From the NCBI RefSeq assembly GCF_040215105.1, contig NZ_CP157875.1, positions 1,789,501 through 1,853,500 on the forward strand: a stretch of 64,000 nucleotides of DNA, read 5' to 3'. The DNA is from Aeromonas veronii (lineage in GTDB: Bacteria; Pseudomonadota; Gammaproteobacteria; Enterobacterales; Aeromonadaceae). Below, piece by piece: positions 56,049-64,000 of the stretch; positions within the stretch are counted from its first letter, which is position 1, and every line of letters starts with the position of its first letter. The notes below the pieces were generated by a model. The model did no database searches. It was not told where the DNA came from and saw only the letters and a list, made by a program, of their open reading frames with translations. The translations under genes were made by a program, and so were the position numbers.

Positions 56049-57598
56049 CGACGGCAACAAGGCTCAACCCACGGCAAGGGGAGCTCTCCCCTATTGCCCA
56101 GCAGGGTGAGCAGGGGCTCGGCGTGCGGTTGGCTCGGGTGCTGGGGGGGACACCGCTCGCCCCCGCCATCGCCATGAACGGTCAGTGGCAAAGTTATGGA
56201 GCGCTGGAGGCGCGAGTCGGCCAGATAGCCGCCAGCCTGCGCGGCTTAGGCGTAGGGGAGCGGGTCGGTCTCTACCTGGCGCGATCCCCGGATCTGGTGG
56301 CCAGCCTGCTCGCCTGTCTGCGCCTCGGGCTCACCTTCGTGCCCCTCGAGCCGGATTTTCCGGTGGAGCGGCTGCAGGGCATCGCCCGTCAGGCGCGGCT
56401 CTCGGCGGTGCTCTGTGATGAAGTCGAGGGCTGCCCCGCGTTTGGCTGCCCCCTGCGTCCACTTGGCGCGAGAAGGGGGGAAGGACGTGGCGAGACTCCG
56501 GGTAAGGAAGTTCTGAACGAGGAGGCCTGCATCTGGCCTCCGGTGGATGACGCCCTGGCCGCCTACATGATGTTCACCTCCGGCTCCACCGGCGAGCCCA
56601 AGGGGGTGGTCATCAGCCGGCGTGCCCTGCTCTGCTTTCTCGACGGGATCCGCGAGCGGCTCGGTCTATCGCCGAGCTGTCACTGGCTCTTTATCACCAC
56701 CCCGGCCTTCGACATCTCCCTGCTGGAGATGCTGGGACCGCTCTGGGGGGGCGGCCGCCTGACGGTGGCGGACAACGACCACAACAAGGACCCCCTGGGG
56801 ATGATGGCCCTGCTCGCGGCGGACACCACCATCAACTGGCTGCAGGCGACCCCCGCCTGCTGGCGCATGCTGCTCAAGGCCGGTTGGCAGGGGAGCGAGC
56901 ACCTCACCGCCCTGTGCGGTGGCGAGGCGCTGGACGCGGGCCTGGCCGAGCAGCTCTGCACCCGCACCCGGCGGCTCTGGAACTGCTATGGCCCGACCGA
57001 GGCCACCGTCTGGTCCCTGGTGAGCGAGGTGCGCCTGCCACTGACCGACGGACGCATCACCATAGGTCACAGCCTGCCGGGCTATCGGCACTGGGTGCTG
57101 GACGGCTCGGGGCAACCGGTGGCCGATGGGGAGGAGGGGGAGCTCTGCATCGAGAGCTCGGCCTTGTGCGAGGGGTATTGGCGCAAGCCCGCCCTGACGT
57201 CGGCGGCCTTCCTGCGCCTCGATACCCATCGCCTCTATCGCACCGGCGATCGGGTGCGTGCCCTCGGGGGGGACAAGTACCGCTACCTGGGGCGGCGCGA
57301 CGATCAGGTCAAGTTGCGGGGCTTTCGCATCGAACTCGGGGAGGTGGAGGCGGGCCTGCGTCGTCAGGCCGGGGTGCAGGAGGCGGCGGTGCGCCTCATC
57401 GGCGAGGGGGATGAGGCCATGCTGGTGGGCTATGTGGAGGCTAAAAGTGGGGTGACCCTCAACCGGCTTGCCCTGCGCAAGGGGCTGCAGGAGAGCCTGC
57501 CCCACTACATGGTGCCGGCCCGCATCATCTTGCTCGATGCCTTGCCCAAGACCGGCAGCGGGAAATTGGATAGAAAGGCGTTGCCACTGCCTGAATGA
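56045..57598 (+). CDS. amoH: AmoH, free-standing adenylation domain, predicted glycine-specific
   Basis: The 517-aa protein is a single A domain ([31 protein letters not shown], final KTGSGKLDRKAL) with no C or carrier domain. By eye the specificity residues read D-I-L-Q-L-G-C-V-W-K, close to the known glycine code DILQLGLIWK. It probably loads glycine onto a carrier in trans, most simply the A-less C-terminal PCP of AmoG. Its ATG overlaps the amoG stop (ATGA), and a terminator follows. Confidence 0.9.
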   Translation: MTTATRLNPRQGELSPIAQQGEQGLGVRLARVLGGTPLAPAIAMNGQWQSYGALEARVGQIAASLRGLGVGERVGLYLARSPDLVASLLACLRLGLTFVPLEPDFPVERLQGIARQARLSAVLCDEVEGCPAFGCPLRPLGARRGEGRGETPGKEVLNEEACIWPPVDDALAAYMMFTSGSTGEPKGVVISRRALLCFLDGIRERLGLSPSCHWLFITTPAFDISLLEMLGPLWGGGRLTVADNDHNKDPLGMMALLAADTTINWLQATPACWRMLLKAGWQGSEHLTALCGGEALDAGLAEQLCTRTRRLWNCYGPTEATVWSLVSEVRLPLTDGRITIGHSLPGYRHWVLDGSGQPVADGEEGELCIESSALCEGYWRKPALTSAAFLRLDTHRLYRTGDRVRALGGDKYRYLGRRDDQVKLRGFRIELGEVEAGLRRQAGVQEAAVRLIGEGDEAMLVGYVEAKSGVTLNRLALRKGLQESLPHYMVPARIILLDALPKTGSGKLDRKALPLPE

Positions 57599-57766
57599 AT
57601 CGTGGTGATAGGTTGAGCTGCAAGCTTGTGGTTTTTCGGTGCTGATATGCTGCAAAAGCAAACATGGTTGGTGGTTTGCCCCTTTCTGGCGTATCCGATG
57701 TTTGACAGGCCGGATCCCGCCTCGGAGTCCTGGTCTCGTCAGCACGGCTTCACCCGCCAGCCAGAC

Positions 57767-57793
57767 AAAAGCCCGCATGATGCGGGCTTTTTT
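57767..57793. terminator. Bidirectional intrinsic terminator after amoH
   Basis: Stem AAAAGCCCGCA / TGCGGGCTTTT with a TGA loop and T-run, between convergent amoH and the binding-protein gene. Confidence 0.88.
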
Positions 57794-57820
57794 ATCCGTG
57801 TTGATCCGTGCGAGTCGGTA

Positions 57821-58759
57821 TCAGCGGGTGATGGGGGCGGCGTCCGGCTTGCTCATCAACTGCTCCACGTCGCTAATCACCCGAAGGGCCGCCTGGGGGC
57901 CGCCGGTGGAGGTCCAGAGAGACCCGTCCACGGCGCCGAAGCGCTTGCCCTTGATGGCGCTGAGCTGCTGGAAGGCGGGGGTCTGCTCGGCCTGTTTCAT
58001 GGCATCCACCGCATCGCCGCTGGCGCTCAGGGTGCCGATCACCAGCCAGTCACCGTCCAGCAGGTTGAGGGACTCGAGGCTCAGGGCCGGGGAGTGGGGG
58101 CTCTTGTCACCGACCTGGTGGGGTGGGCGGGCCAGCCCCATCTCCTGCACCACGCTGCTGGCGAAGGTGCTGCCGTGCATATAGCTCGGACCCTTGGGGT
58201 TCCAGCGCACTATGCTCACCTGCTCACCCTGATGCTTGGCAAGCTTGCTGCGGGCCTCCTGCAGACGGGCGTCGTACTGGGCCAGGAAGGCCTTGCCTTC
58301 GGCTTCCTTGTTCAGCACCAGGGCGGTGCGCTGGAACACCTGCTTCCAGGGTTCACCCCAGTTGCCGGTGACGACGGTGGGGGCGATTTCGTTGAGCAGG
58401 GTCAGTAGCTCGGGTTTGGTCTGGGCGGTCAGGATGAGATCCGGCTCCAGATCGATGAGTTTCTCCAGATTGGGGTTGTCCAGATCCCCCACCACGCTTA
58501 TCTCCTTGCCCGCCTTGTCCAGCAGATAGCGGGGCAGGGTGGCCTGACCGCGCCCATTGACGGTGCCGACCGGCTGCACACCCAGGGTCAGGGCGGCGTC
58601 CAGGTCGAGCTCACCCAGCACGACGACGCGCGCGGGAGCATCCGGGACGGTTTGGGACTGGCCGTTGGCATCGATGACCTGGCGAGTCCCGGCCTGGGCC
58701 TGGAAACCGACCAGGCTCGCCAGCATCAGGGCGGCGGCCAGGGGGGAGGAGATCTTCAT
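57821..58759 (-). CDS. Periplasmic iron-siderophore-binding protein
   Basis: The 312-aa protein has a Sec signal peptide (MKISSPLAAALMLASLVGFQAQA) and a cluster-A-II siderophore-binding fold (RVVVLGELDLDAALTLGVQPVG, LEKLIDLEPDLILTAQ). It would deliver ferri-amonabactin to the FepDGC-type permease encoded further on. The start MKISS is chosen for the signal peptide and AAGGATG-type RBS; the longer frame lacks one. It is divergent from entD with a Fur-like site between. Confidence 0.9.
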   Translation of the reverse strand: MKISSPLAAALMLASLVGFQAQAGTRQVIDANGQSQTVPDAPARVVVLGELDLDAALTLGVQPVGTVNGRGQATLPRYLLDKAGKEISVVGDLDNPNLEKLIDLEPDLILTAQTKPELLTLLNEIAPTVVTGNWGEPWKQVFQRTALVLNKEAEGKAFLAQYDARLQEARSKLAKHQGEQVSIVRWNPKGPSYMHGSTFASSVVQEMGLARPPHQVGDKSPHSPALSLESLNLLDGDWLVIGTLSASGDAVDAMKQAEQTPAFQQLSAIKGKRFGAVDGSLWTSTGGPQAALRVISDVEQLMSKPDAAPITR

Positions 58760-58872
58760 GGTTACATCCTTATGGGTGAATGCGGCGGGCGCTCGGGTTG
58801 ACACTGGGTCGGGGCGATGCGTCCGGTTTAATTGGCCCCAAATGGGCGGGAACATGCTACCACAGTCTTAAG

Positions 58873-58887
58873 TGAGAAACGTTGTCA
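58873..58887. promoter_or_regulatory. Candidate Fur box in the binding-protein/entD divergent region
   Basis: TGAGAAACGTTGTCA matches the Fur 7-1-7 palindrome (TGATAATnATTATCA) at 10 of 14 positions and lies between the divergent starts. Confidence 0.6.
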
Positions 58888-58953
58888 TTTGTATTTGTGG
58901 CGTTCCAGCGTGGAGCTTTGGTACCATCAGGCTCCCCATTGAGAGAGGTTTCC

Positions 58954-59691
58954 ATGTCCGCGTCCCTCCCCACCACGGCGCCTGCGACCGGCTTTATCCG
59001 CCACACCGATGTGCTGAGCGTGGCGGGGATGGCCGCCTTGCCCATCCATCGGATCAGCTTTGATCCCGCCGCCTTGACGCCGGCAAGCTTCGCTGACCAC
59101 GAGATGCTGCTGCCCGCAGCCCTTGCGCGCGCCGTGGCCAAACGGCAGGGGGAGTTTCTGGCGGGCCGCCTGGCGGCCCGTGAGGCCCTCGCGCCCTTCG
59201 GACTGAGAGGGCGCGCGGTCAGCATCGGGCCGGACAGGGCACCCTGTTGGCCTGCGGGGATGGAGGGCAGCATCAGCCACAGTCAGCTGCTCGGGGAAGG
59301 GGTGGCCCTGTGCGTGGTGCGCCCGGTCGGTGCCGGGCTCGGACTGGATCTGGAGGCCTGGCTGTCAGAGGCGCAAGTCAGCCAGCTTTGGCCCGGCATC
59401 GTCGATGAGGGGGAGTGGGCGCGACTGGGCGCGGGGGCGGCGGGCGCCGGGTTGACCCTGGCAGAGGGGCTGACCCTGGTGTTCTCGGCCAAGGAGAGCC
59501 TGTTCAAGGGGCTCTACCCCAGGGTGGGCCGCTACTTTGACTTCCTCGATGCCAGCTGGTCGGCCATGGGGAGTCAAACCCTGCGTCTGAGTCTGAAGAC
59601 GGCGCTTGCCCCGGACCTGCCCGCCGGCTGGGACTGCACCCTGCACTGGCAGCGGCTGCCGGGGGGAGTGCTCACCCTGCTGGCGCTTTGA
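58954..59691 (+). CDS. entD: EntD-family phosphopantetheinyl transferase
   Basis: The 245-aa protein activates the carrier domains of AmoB, AmoF and AmoG by adding phosphopantetheine. The motifs of the Sfp/EntD superfamily are GSISHSQLLG, GLDLEAW and FSAKESLFKGLYP. The start ATG 58954 follows GAGAGAGG; a longer reading from ATG 58882 adds 24 residues over the promoter region and is less likely. Confidence 0.9.
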   Translation: MSASLPTTAPATGFIRHTDVLSVAGMAALPIHRISFDPAALTPASFADHEMLLPAALARAVAKRQGEFLAGRLAAREALAPFGLRGRAVSIGPDRAPCWPAGMEGSISHSQLLGEGVALCVVRPVGAGLGLDLEAWLSEAQVSQLWPGIVDEGEWARLGAGAAGAGLTLAEGLTLVFSAKESLFKGLYPRVGRYFDFLDASWSAMGSQTLRLSLKTALAPDLPAGWDCTLHWQRLPGGVLTLLAL

Positions 59692-59713
59692 TGGGGACTA
59701 AGCAGCAGAAATG

Positions 59714-59754
59714 AGAGATAAAAAAACCGCCGTGATGGCGGTTTTTTTATCTCT
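59714..59754. terminator. Bidirectional intrinsic terminator between entD and fepC
   Basis: An 18-bp stem with A- and T-rich lower part (outer AGAGATA / TATCTCT, inner ACCGCC / GGCGGT) and GTGAT loop, between convergent genes. Confidence 0.88.
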
Positions 59755-59773
59755 GGCAGGGCAGAGTAGAGCT

Positions 59774-60601
59774 TTATTCATTTACCTGTCTGGCACCTGG
59801 TTCTGCGCGCTGGTGCGGCACGGTTGCTGAGTGCCGACGCGGCACTATGACGGGGGCGCCATCGCCGGGGGCATGCAGTATGTCCACATCGGTGTGGTAG
59901 AGGCGATCGATGAGGGGCTTGGTCACCACCTCCCGCGCCGGCCCCATGGCCTGGATGCCGCCGTTGCCGAGGGCGATCAGCTCGTCGCAGTAGCGGGCGG
60001 CGGTGGCGAGATCGTGGATGACGATGAGCACCGTCTTGCCCTCCGCGGTGATCTGGTGGATGGCTTCCATCACCTCGGTCTGGTGGCCGATGTCCAGCGC
60101 GCTGGTGGGCTCGTCCAGCAAGATGATGTCCGCATCCTGGGCCAGCACCATGGCGAGCCAGACCCGCTGGGCCTGGCCGCCGGAGAGGGAGCTGGCGCTC
60201 TGATGCCAGATGGACTCCAGCTGCATCCGCTCGCAGGCCCAGCGCACCATGCGCGCATCCTCCTCGCTCCATTGATTGAACCAGCCCTGATGGGGGTGGC
60301 GGCCGTTTTGCACCAGCTGTTCTACCAAAATGCCGGCCGGTACCAGGGGGCGCTGGGGCAGGTAGGCGAGCTCCCGGGCCAGGGCCTTCATGCCGTAGCT
60401 GCCAAGGGGCTTGCCCTTGAGCAGGATCTCCCCGCGCTGGGGCTGCTCCTGCCCTGCCAGCAGTTTCAGCAGGGTGGATTTACCGCCTCCGTTCGGGCCG
60501 ACGATACCCACCAGCTTGCCCTTGGGAATGGTGAAGGAGACGTCCTGGAACACGGCTTTTTGCTGGTAGCCGAAGTGGAGGCCGTTCGTGGAGAGCGTCA
60601 T
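59774..60601 (-). CDS. fepC: FepC-like siderophore ABC transporter ATPase
   Basis: The 275-aa ATPase has Walker A GPNGGGKSTLLKLL, signature LSGGQAQRVWLAMVLAQD, Walker B IILLDEPTSALD and switch His VIHDL. It pairs with the upstream FepD- and FepG-like permeases to import the iron-siderophore from the periplasm. It is the third gene of the fepD-fepG-fepC set. Confidence 0.92.
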   Translation of the reverse strand: MTLSTNGLHFGYQQKAVFQDVSFTIPKGKLVGIVGPNGGGKSTLLKLLAGQEQPQRGEILLKGKPLGSYGMKALARELAYLPQRPLVPAGILVEQLVQNGRHPHQGWFNQWSEEDARMVRWACERMQLESIWHQSASSLSGGQAQRVWLAMVLAQDADIILLDEPTSALDIGHQTEVMEAIHQITAEGKTVLIVIHDLATAARYCDELIALGNGGIQAMGPAREVVTKPLIDRLYHTDVDILHAPGDGAPVIVPRRHSATVPHQRAEPGARQVNE

Positions 60602-60644
60602 CGAAGAGCCCCTTGTCGTTGATTGATCAGGATAAATGTCTGCA

Positions 60645-61709
60645 TCAGTCGGCCTTCTGCCTGTCTTTGATGAGCACGAACAGCAGCAGGATGCCGCCGA
60701 GAATGCGGGTCATGATGCCGGTGGCCACCTCGTGGGGGCTGGCCAGCACCCGCACCAGGGTGTCACTCGCGAGCAGCAGCAGGGCACCGCACAGGGCGGC
60801 TATCCACAGCGGCACCACCCTGTCCCGGGAGAGCCAGGAGGCGAGGATGGGGGCTGCCATGGCGATGAACACCACGGGGCCACCGATGGCGGTACCGAGC
60901 GCCGCCACCACGATGGCCTGGGCCAGTACCCCGAGCTGCACCCGGTTGACGTTCACCCCGAGCGTCTGGGCGGTGACGGGACCGAGGCGCAGCACCCCGA
61001 GGGCGCGGGAGAGGTACACAACCCAGGGGCAGATCAGCAGGATGATGATGGCCACCGGCAGCACGGTGCCATAACCCTGGCCGACGAAGTTGCCCATGTT
61101 CCACAGATAGAGGCTGGTGAGGTGCACCAGGGACTGGGTGGACATGACGAACTGACCGATGGCGTTCATCAGCTCGGAGACCCCGATGCCGATCACCACG
61201 AACAGATAGCCCTGCTCCCCCGGTTTGTTGCACAGGGCGTAGAGCACGGCGGCGGCGAACAGGGCGCCGAGGGGCGCGGCCCACCAGGGCCAGCTGCCGA
61301 GAGTCAGGTAGAGGGAGAAGATGATGATGGCGAGCGATGCCCCCTCGTTGACCCCTATCATGTCCGGGGTGGCGAGGCGGTTGCGAATCAGGGTCTGCAC
61401 CAGGCAGCCGGAGAGGCCCATGGCGGCCCCCGCCACCAGCACGGCGACGATGCGCGGCAACCGGATCTTGAACACGGTCACCTCGCTCAGGCGGCTCCCT
61501 TCCCCCATCAGGGTCTGGATCACCCCCAGCATGGTGAGCTTGCCTGACCCTAAGGTCAGCGCCAGCAGGGATAACAAGATGAGGGCCAGCAAAAGCCCCG
61601 TGGTGATCAACCAGGCCCGGCGATCGAGCAGCAGGGTGCGGCTGCCGAGGCGAAGGCAGAAGGTGCCGGCGGGCAGTGCGGTCGTGGACATCGGCGACGA
61701 GTCAGACAT
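60645..61709 (-). CDS. fepG: FepG-like siderophore ABC transporter permease
   Basis: The 354-aa FecCD-family permease has about nine TM segments and typical RLPRIVAVLVAGAAMGLSGCLVQTLIRNRLATPDMIGV, which marks the EAA-like coupling region of this family. The start at 61709 is preferred because AAGGA lies 8 nt upstream; an ATG at 61718 is too close to that site. It lies 11 nt after fepD. Confidence 0.9.
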   Translation of the reverse strand: MSDSSPMSTTALPAGTFCLRLGSRTLLLDRRAWLITTGLLLALILLSLLALTLGSGKLTMLGVIQTLMGEGSRLSEVTVFKIRLPRIVAVLVAGAAMGLSGCLVQTLIRNRLATPDMIGVNEGASLAIIIFSLYLTLGSWPWWAAPLGALFAAAVLYALCNKPGEQGYLFVVIGIGVSELMNAIGQFVMSTQSLVHLTSLYLWNMGNFVGQGYGTVLPVAIIILLICPWVVYLSRALGVLRLGPVTAQTLGVNVNRVQLGVLAQAIVVAALGTAIGGPVVFIAMAAPILASWLSRDRVVPLWIAALCGALLLLASDTLVRVLASPHEVATGIMTRILGGILLLFVLIKDRQKAD

Positions 61710-61720
61710 CAGAGGCATCC

Positions 61721-62737
61721 TTATTTCACGGCCAGAAGGGAGCGAAAGCCCCCGCTGCGCACCACCATGATGAGCACGGGGGCACCGATCAGCGCCAGAA
61801 TGACGCCGTTGGGCAGCTCGAACGGCTGCAGCAGCCAGCGCGCCAGCACATCGGCGGCGAGCAGGAACAGCACCCCGAACAGGGCTGAGAAGCGCACCTG
61901 GATGGCGAGGCGCACCGGCTCCACCAGGCGAGCGCAATAGGCGGCGAGGAAACCGACGAAACCGATGGGGCCGGCGATGGCGATGGCGCAGGCGGTGAAC
62001 AGGGTGGCGGCGAGCAATACCCCGATGCGCACCCGGGTGGTGCGGATCCCGAGTGCCTGGGCCTGGTTGTCCCCCATCTGCATCAGGGTGAGCTGACGGC
62101 ACAGGGCCAGGGTCAGCAGCAGGGCGGCGAAGGCGAAGGGCATCACCGTCAGCACGGCATCGAGGCTGGAGGCGGCCAGCGACCCCAAGTTCCAGAAGCG
62201 GAACTGTTCCAGCACCACCTTGTTGGAGAGCAGCAGGAAGTTGGAGAGGCCGCCGAAGGTGGCGGAGAGGGCGACCCCGACCAGGATGAGCTTGAGAGGG
62301 TTGGAGCGGCCCACCATGAGGCCGAGGCCGAGCACGACCAGGTTGCCCATGAGGGCGCCGAGGCCGGACCAGAGCAGGTAACCGTAGGCGGATTCGACCC
62401 CGAAGTATGTGAGCCCGATGACCAGGGCGAAGACGGCGCCGGCGTTGACCCCGAGCAGGCCGGGCTCGGCCAGGGGGTTGCGGGTGGCGCTTTGCAGCAT
62501 GGAGGCGGCGAGCGCGAGGCAGACACCGACCACCAGGGCGGCCAGGGTGCGGGGCAGTCGCAAGGTATGCACTATCATGGCGAGTTTTTCATCGGCCACG
62601 AGGGCGGGGTCGCCCAGGAGGAAACCGGCGACCTCACGGCCACCATAGACACCGGCCCCGGTGGCCAGTGACAGACAAATCAGCAGAAAGAGGAGCAGTA
62701 CGCCGAGCCAGAACAGCCGGGTTTGGTATCTGAGCAC
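61721..62737 (-). CDS. fepD: FepD-like siderophore ABC transporter permease
   Basis: The 338-aa FecCD-family permease has the marker RLPRTLAALVVGVCLALAASMLQSATRNPLAEPGLLGVNAGA and the C-terminal GPIGFVGFLAAYCARLV. It forms the heterodimeric inner-membrane channel with the FepG-like protein. It follows the receptor gene after a terminator and ~75 nt. Confidence 0.91.
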   Translation of the reverse strand: MLRYQTRLFWLGVLLLFLLICLSLATGAGVYGGREVAGFLLGDPALVADEKLAMIVHTLRLPRTLAALVVGVCLALAASMLQSATRNPLAEPGLLGVNAGAVFALVIGLTYFGVESAYGYLLWSGLGALMGNLVVLGLGLMVGRSNPLKLILVGVALSATFGGLSNFLLLSNKVVLEQFRFWNLGSLAASSLDAVLTVMPFAFAALLLTLALCRQLTLMQMGDNQAQALGIRTTRVRIGVLLAATLFTACAIAIAGPIGFVGFLAAYCARLVEPVRLAIQVRFSALFGVLFLLAADVLARWLLQPFELPNGVILALIGAPVLIMVVRSGGFRSLLAVK

Positions 62738-62773
62738 GCAAAAACTCCTTTCATGTCAGAGCAGTAGAAACGC

Positions 62774-62802
62774 AAAAAGGGAGCCCCGTTGCCGGAGCTC
62801 CC
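62774..62802 (-). terminator. Intrinsic terminator between the receptor gene and fepD
   Basis: On the minus strand GGGAGCTCCG / CGGGGCTCCC stem, GCAA loop, then T5. It lies right after the receptor stop, so fepDGC expression may depend on read-through or its own promoter. Confidence 0.75.
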
Positions 62803-62813
62803 ACAGGGGGGGA

Positions 62814-64000
62814 TTACAGCTTGTAATCGATCCCGGCGTAGACGGTACGACCTTCCAGGATGAAGTCGGCGTCGGTGGCCACTTCATCACGCTGGGTGTT
62901 GGTGAGGTTGGTGATGCCGAGCTTGAAGTCCAGGGCCGGCGTGACCTTCCAGTTGGTGTTCACGTCCAGGGTCTGGTAGTGCTCGGATTTGAACGCCTGG
63001 GCGTTGCGGGCCGGCACCTTGATGATCTGGCTGCCCACGTACTGCCAGGCCAGGTTGGCGCTGACCACGTCGCTCGCCTGCCAATCCAGGCCGATGTTGC
63101 CGGTGTGATCCGGGGTCTTGGCCAGATCCTCGCCGGTGCTCTTGTCTTCGGAGTCCAGCAGGGTCCAGTTACCGGTCAGCTGTACGTTGTCCAGCACGTC
63201 AACCCAGCCGGTCAGCTCCAGACCCTTGACCCGCGCCTTCTTGACGTTGAGGTAGGTCATGACGCTCGGACGGTAGCCCGGGCCCCACTGATCGCTCTGG
63301 ATCAGATCCTCGATGTCGTTGTGGAAGCCGGTGACGCCAGCGCCGAAGCGAGCGCTCTCGTAGGCGGTACCCAGCTCATAGCTGACGGCGGTTTCCGGTT
63401 TCAGATCCGGGTTGCCGATGACCTGGCAGGCGCCGCGGCAGGCGGTGGTGGAGAAACCTTCGCTGGATTGCGCCAGGGTCGGGGCCTTGAACGCCTTGCC
63501 GGCGCCGCCCTTGATCACCCACTCGTCGGTCAGGGTGTAGAGGGCGTAGGCACGGGGGCTGAACTCGTTGCCATAGGTCTCGTGGTGATCCAGACGGCCG
63601 GAGAGGGTCAGGGCCAGATCACCGAAGCTGAACTCGTCCTGCAGGTAGACGGCGCTCTGGGAGGCATCCACGCTGCCGTTGGTGATGTTGCGGCTGTGCT
63701 CCAGCTCGGTCTTGCGGAACTCGGCACCCGAAGTGAGCAGGTGATCCCCGAGGTAGCCGCTGACCTGACCGTCGACGGTGTTGTTGGTCTGGGTCACATC
63801 GGCGGCGCCACCGTTGAGCTGGGAGTCGTCCATCAGGTCGGTCTGCTCGAAGTAGTAGCGCAGACGGCTGTCGAAGTGCTCCCAGCGGCCGTTGTGGGTC
63901 ACGCCCAGGCTCAGGCGATCCAGGTTCTGCACGTTGTGGGGGGTGGCTGGTGCGGTCGGGGCACGGGGTACGTTGTTGAAGTAGCTGTCCATGTCGTTCT
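62814..64000 (-). CDS. TonB-dependent ferri-siderophore receptor, C-terminal part
   Basis: About 395 codons are present; the frame runs off the right edge, so the plug domain is outside. The visible part is the beta-barrel of a TonB-dependent receptor with the conserved VIGNPDLKPETAVSYELGTAYE and ends in GRTVYAGIDYKL, an aromatic-ending outer-membrane terminus. Two cysteines (ACRGAC) lie in an extracellular loop. By position it is the likely ferri-amonabactin receptor. Confidence 0.9.
   Translation of the reverse strand, partial: NDMDSYFNNVPRAPTAPATPHNVQNLDRLSLGVTHNGRWEHFDSRLRYYFEQTDLMDDSQLNGGAADVTQTNNTVDGQVSGYLGDHLLTSGAEFRKTELEHSRNITNGSVDASQSAVYLQDEFSFGDLALTLSGRLDHHETYGNEFSPRAYALYTLTDEWVIKGGAGKAFKAPTLAQSSEGFSTTACRGACQVIGNPDLKPETAVSYELGTAYESARFGAGVTGFHNDIEDLIQSDQWGPGYRPSVMTYLNVKKARVKGLELTGWVDVLDNVQLTGNWTLLDSEDKSTGEDLAKTPDHTGNIGLDWQASDVVSANLAWQYVGSQIIKVPARNAQAFKSEHYQTLDVNTNWKVTPALDFKLGITNLTNTQRDEVATDADFILEGRTVYAGIDYKL

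Overview
The window comes from a high-GC gammaproteobacterium, almost certainly an Aeromonas. It pairs a complete formate hydrogenlyase (FHL)/selenocysteine island with an amonabactin-type catecholate siderophore locus. These flank a housekeeping block (recR-htpG-adk-hemH-gsk) with enterobacterial-like gene order. The species cannot be decided from the sequence alone.

1) Positions 1-26250 hold hydrogen and formate metabolism. The window opens in the tail of an ABC-transporter ATPase, possibly a nickel importer. A long leftward run then reads, in transcription order, hycBCDEFGHI (hydrogenase-3 and its maturation), tRNA-Sec, selA, selB, hypF, hypC, hypD, hypE, hypA and a very His-rich hypB. Divergent from hycB lies a di-Mop molybdate-binding protein. 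After a gene-poor 0.6 kb come hydN and fdhF rightward; fdhF has an in-frame UGA at codon 140 and a SECIS hairpin. They are followed by an orphan four-TM protein, the sigma-54 activator fhlA, and fdhD. I find sigma-54 promoters (GG-N10-GC) in front of hycB and hydN, and a shared CGTCACTT-containing motif upstream of each that may be the FhlA site. The island therefore encodes the formate dehydrogenase-H, the hydrogenase, most of the Ni-Fe maturation pathway, Sec insertion (selABC, but not selD), FDH sulfuration and the regulator.

2) Positions 26250-33000 hold recR, htpG (textbook sigma-32 promoter), adk, hemH, a MAPEG-family membrane protein and gsk (PurR-like box upstream).

3) Positions 33000-41750 are mixed: a Cache-domain chemotaxis receptor, a DUF2750 protein, a 164-residue unknown, a membrane protein with degenerate GGDEF and EAL domains, glgC, a large secreted protein with a Fur-like site, and a DUF1439 lipoprotein.

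4) Positions 42000-64000 hold the siderophore locus. A strong Fur box precedes amoCEBFAGH, which makes 2,3-dihydroxybenzoate and assembles the peptide. Around it are a periplasmic binding protein, an EntD-type phosphopantetheinyl transferase, fepDGC-type import genes and a TonB-dependent receptor cut by the window end. By-eye A-domain codes suggest lysine for AmoF and glycine for the free-standing AmoH. AmoG carries a TubC-type docking domain, C-A-PCP-E, and then a C-PCP unit with no A domain.

Points most worth a second look are the A-less C-PCP unit of AmoG with its possible trans-loading by AmoH, three 97-bp tandem repeats between hypF and hypC, the paired FhlA/sigma-54 control elements, and several conserved-looking proteins of unknown function inside these regulons.
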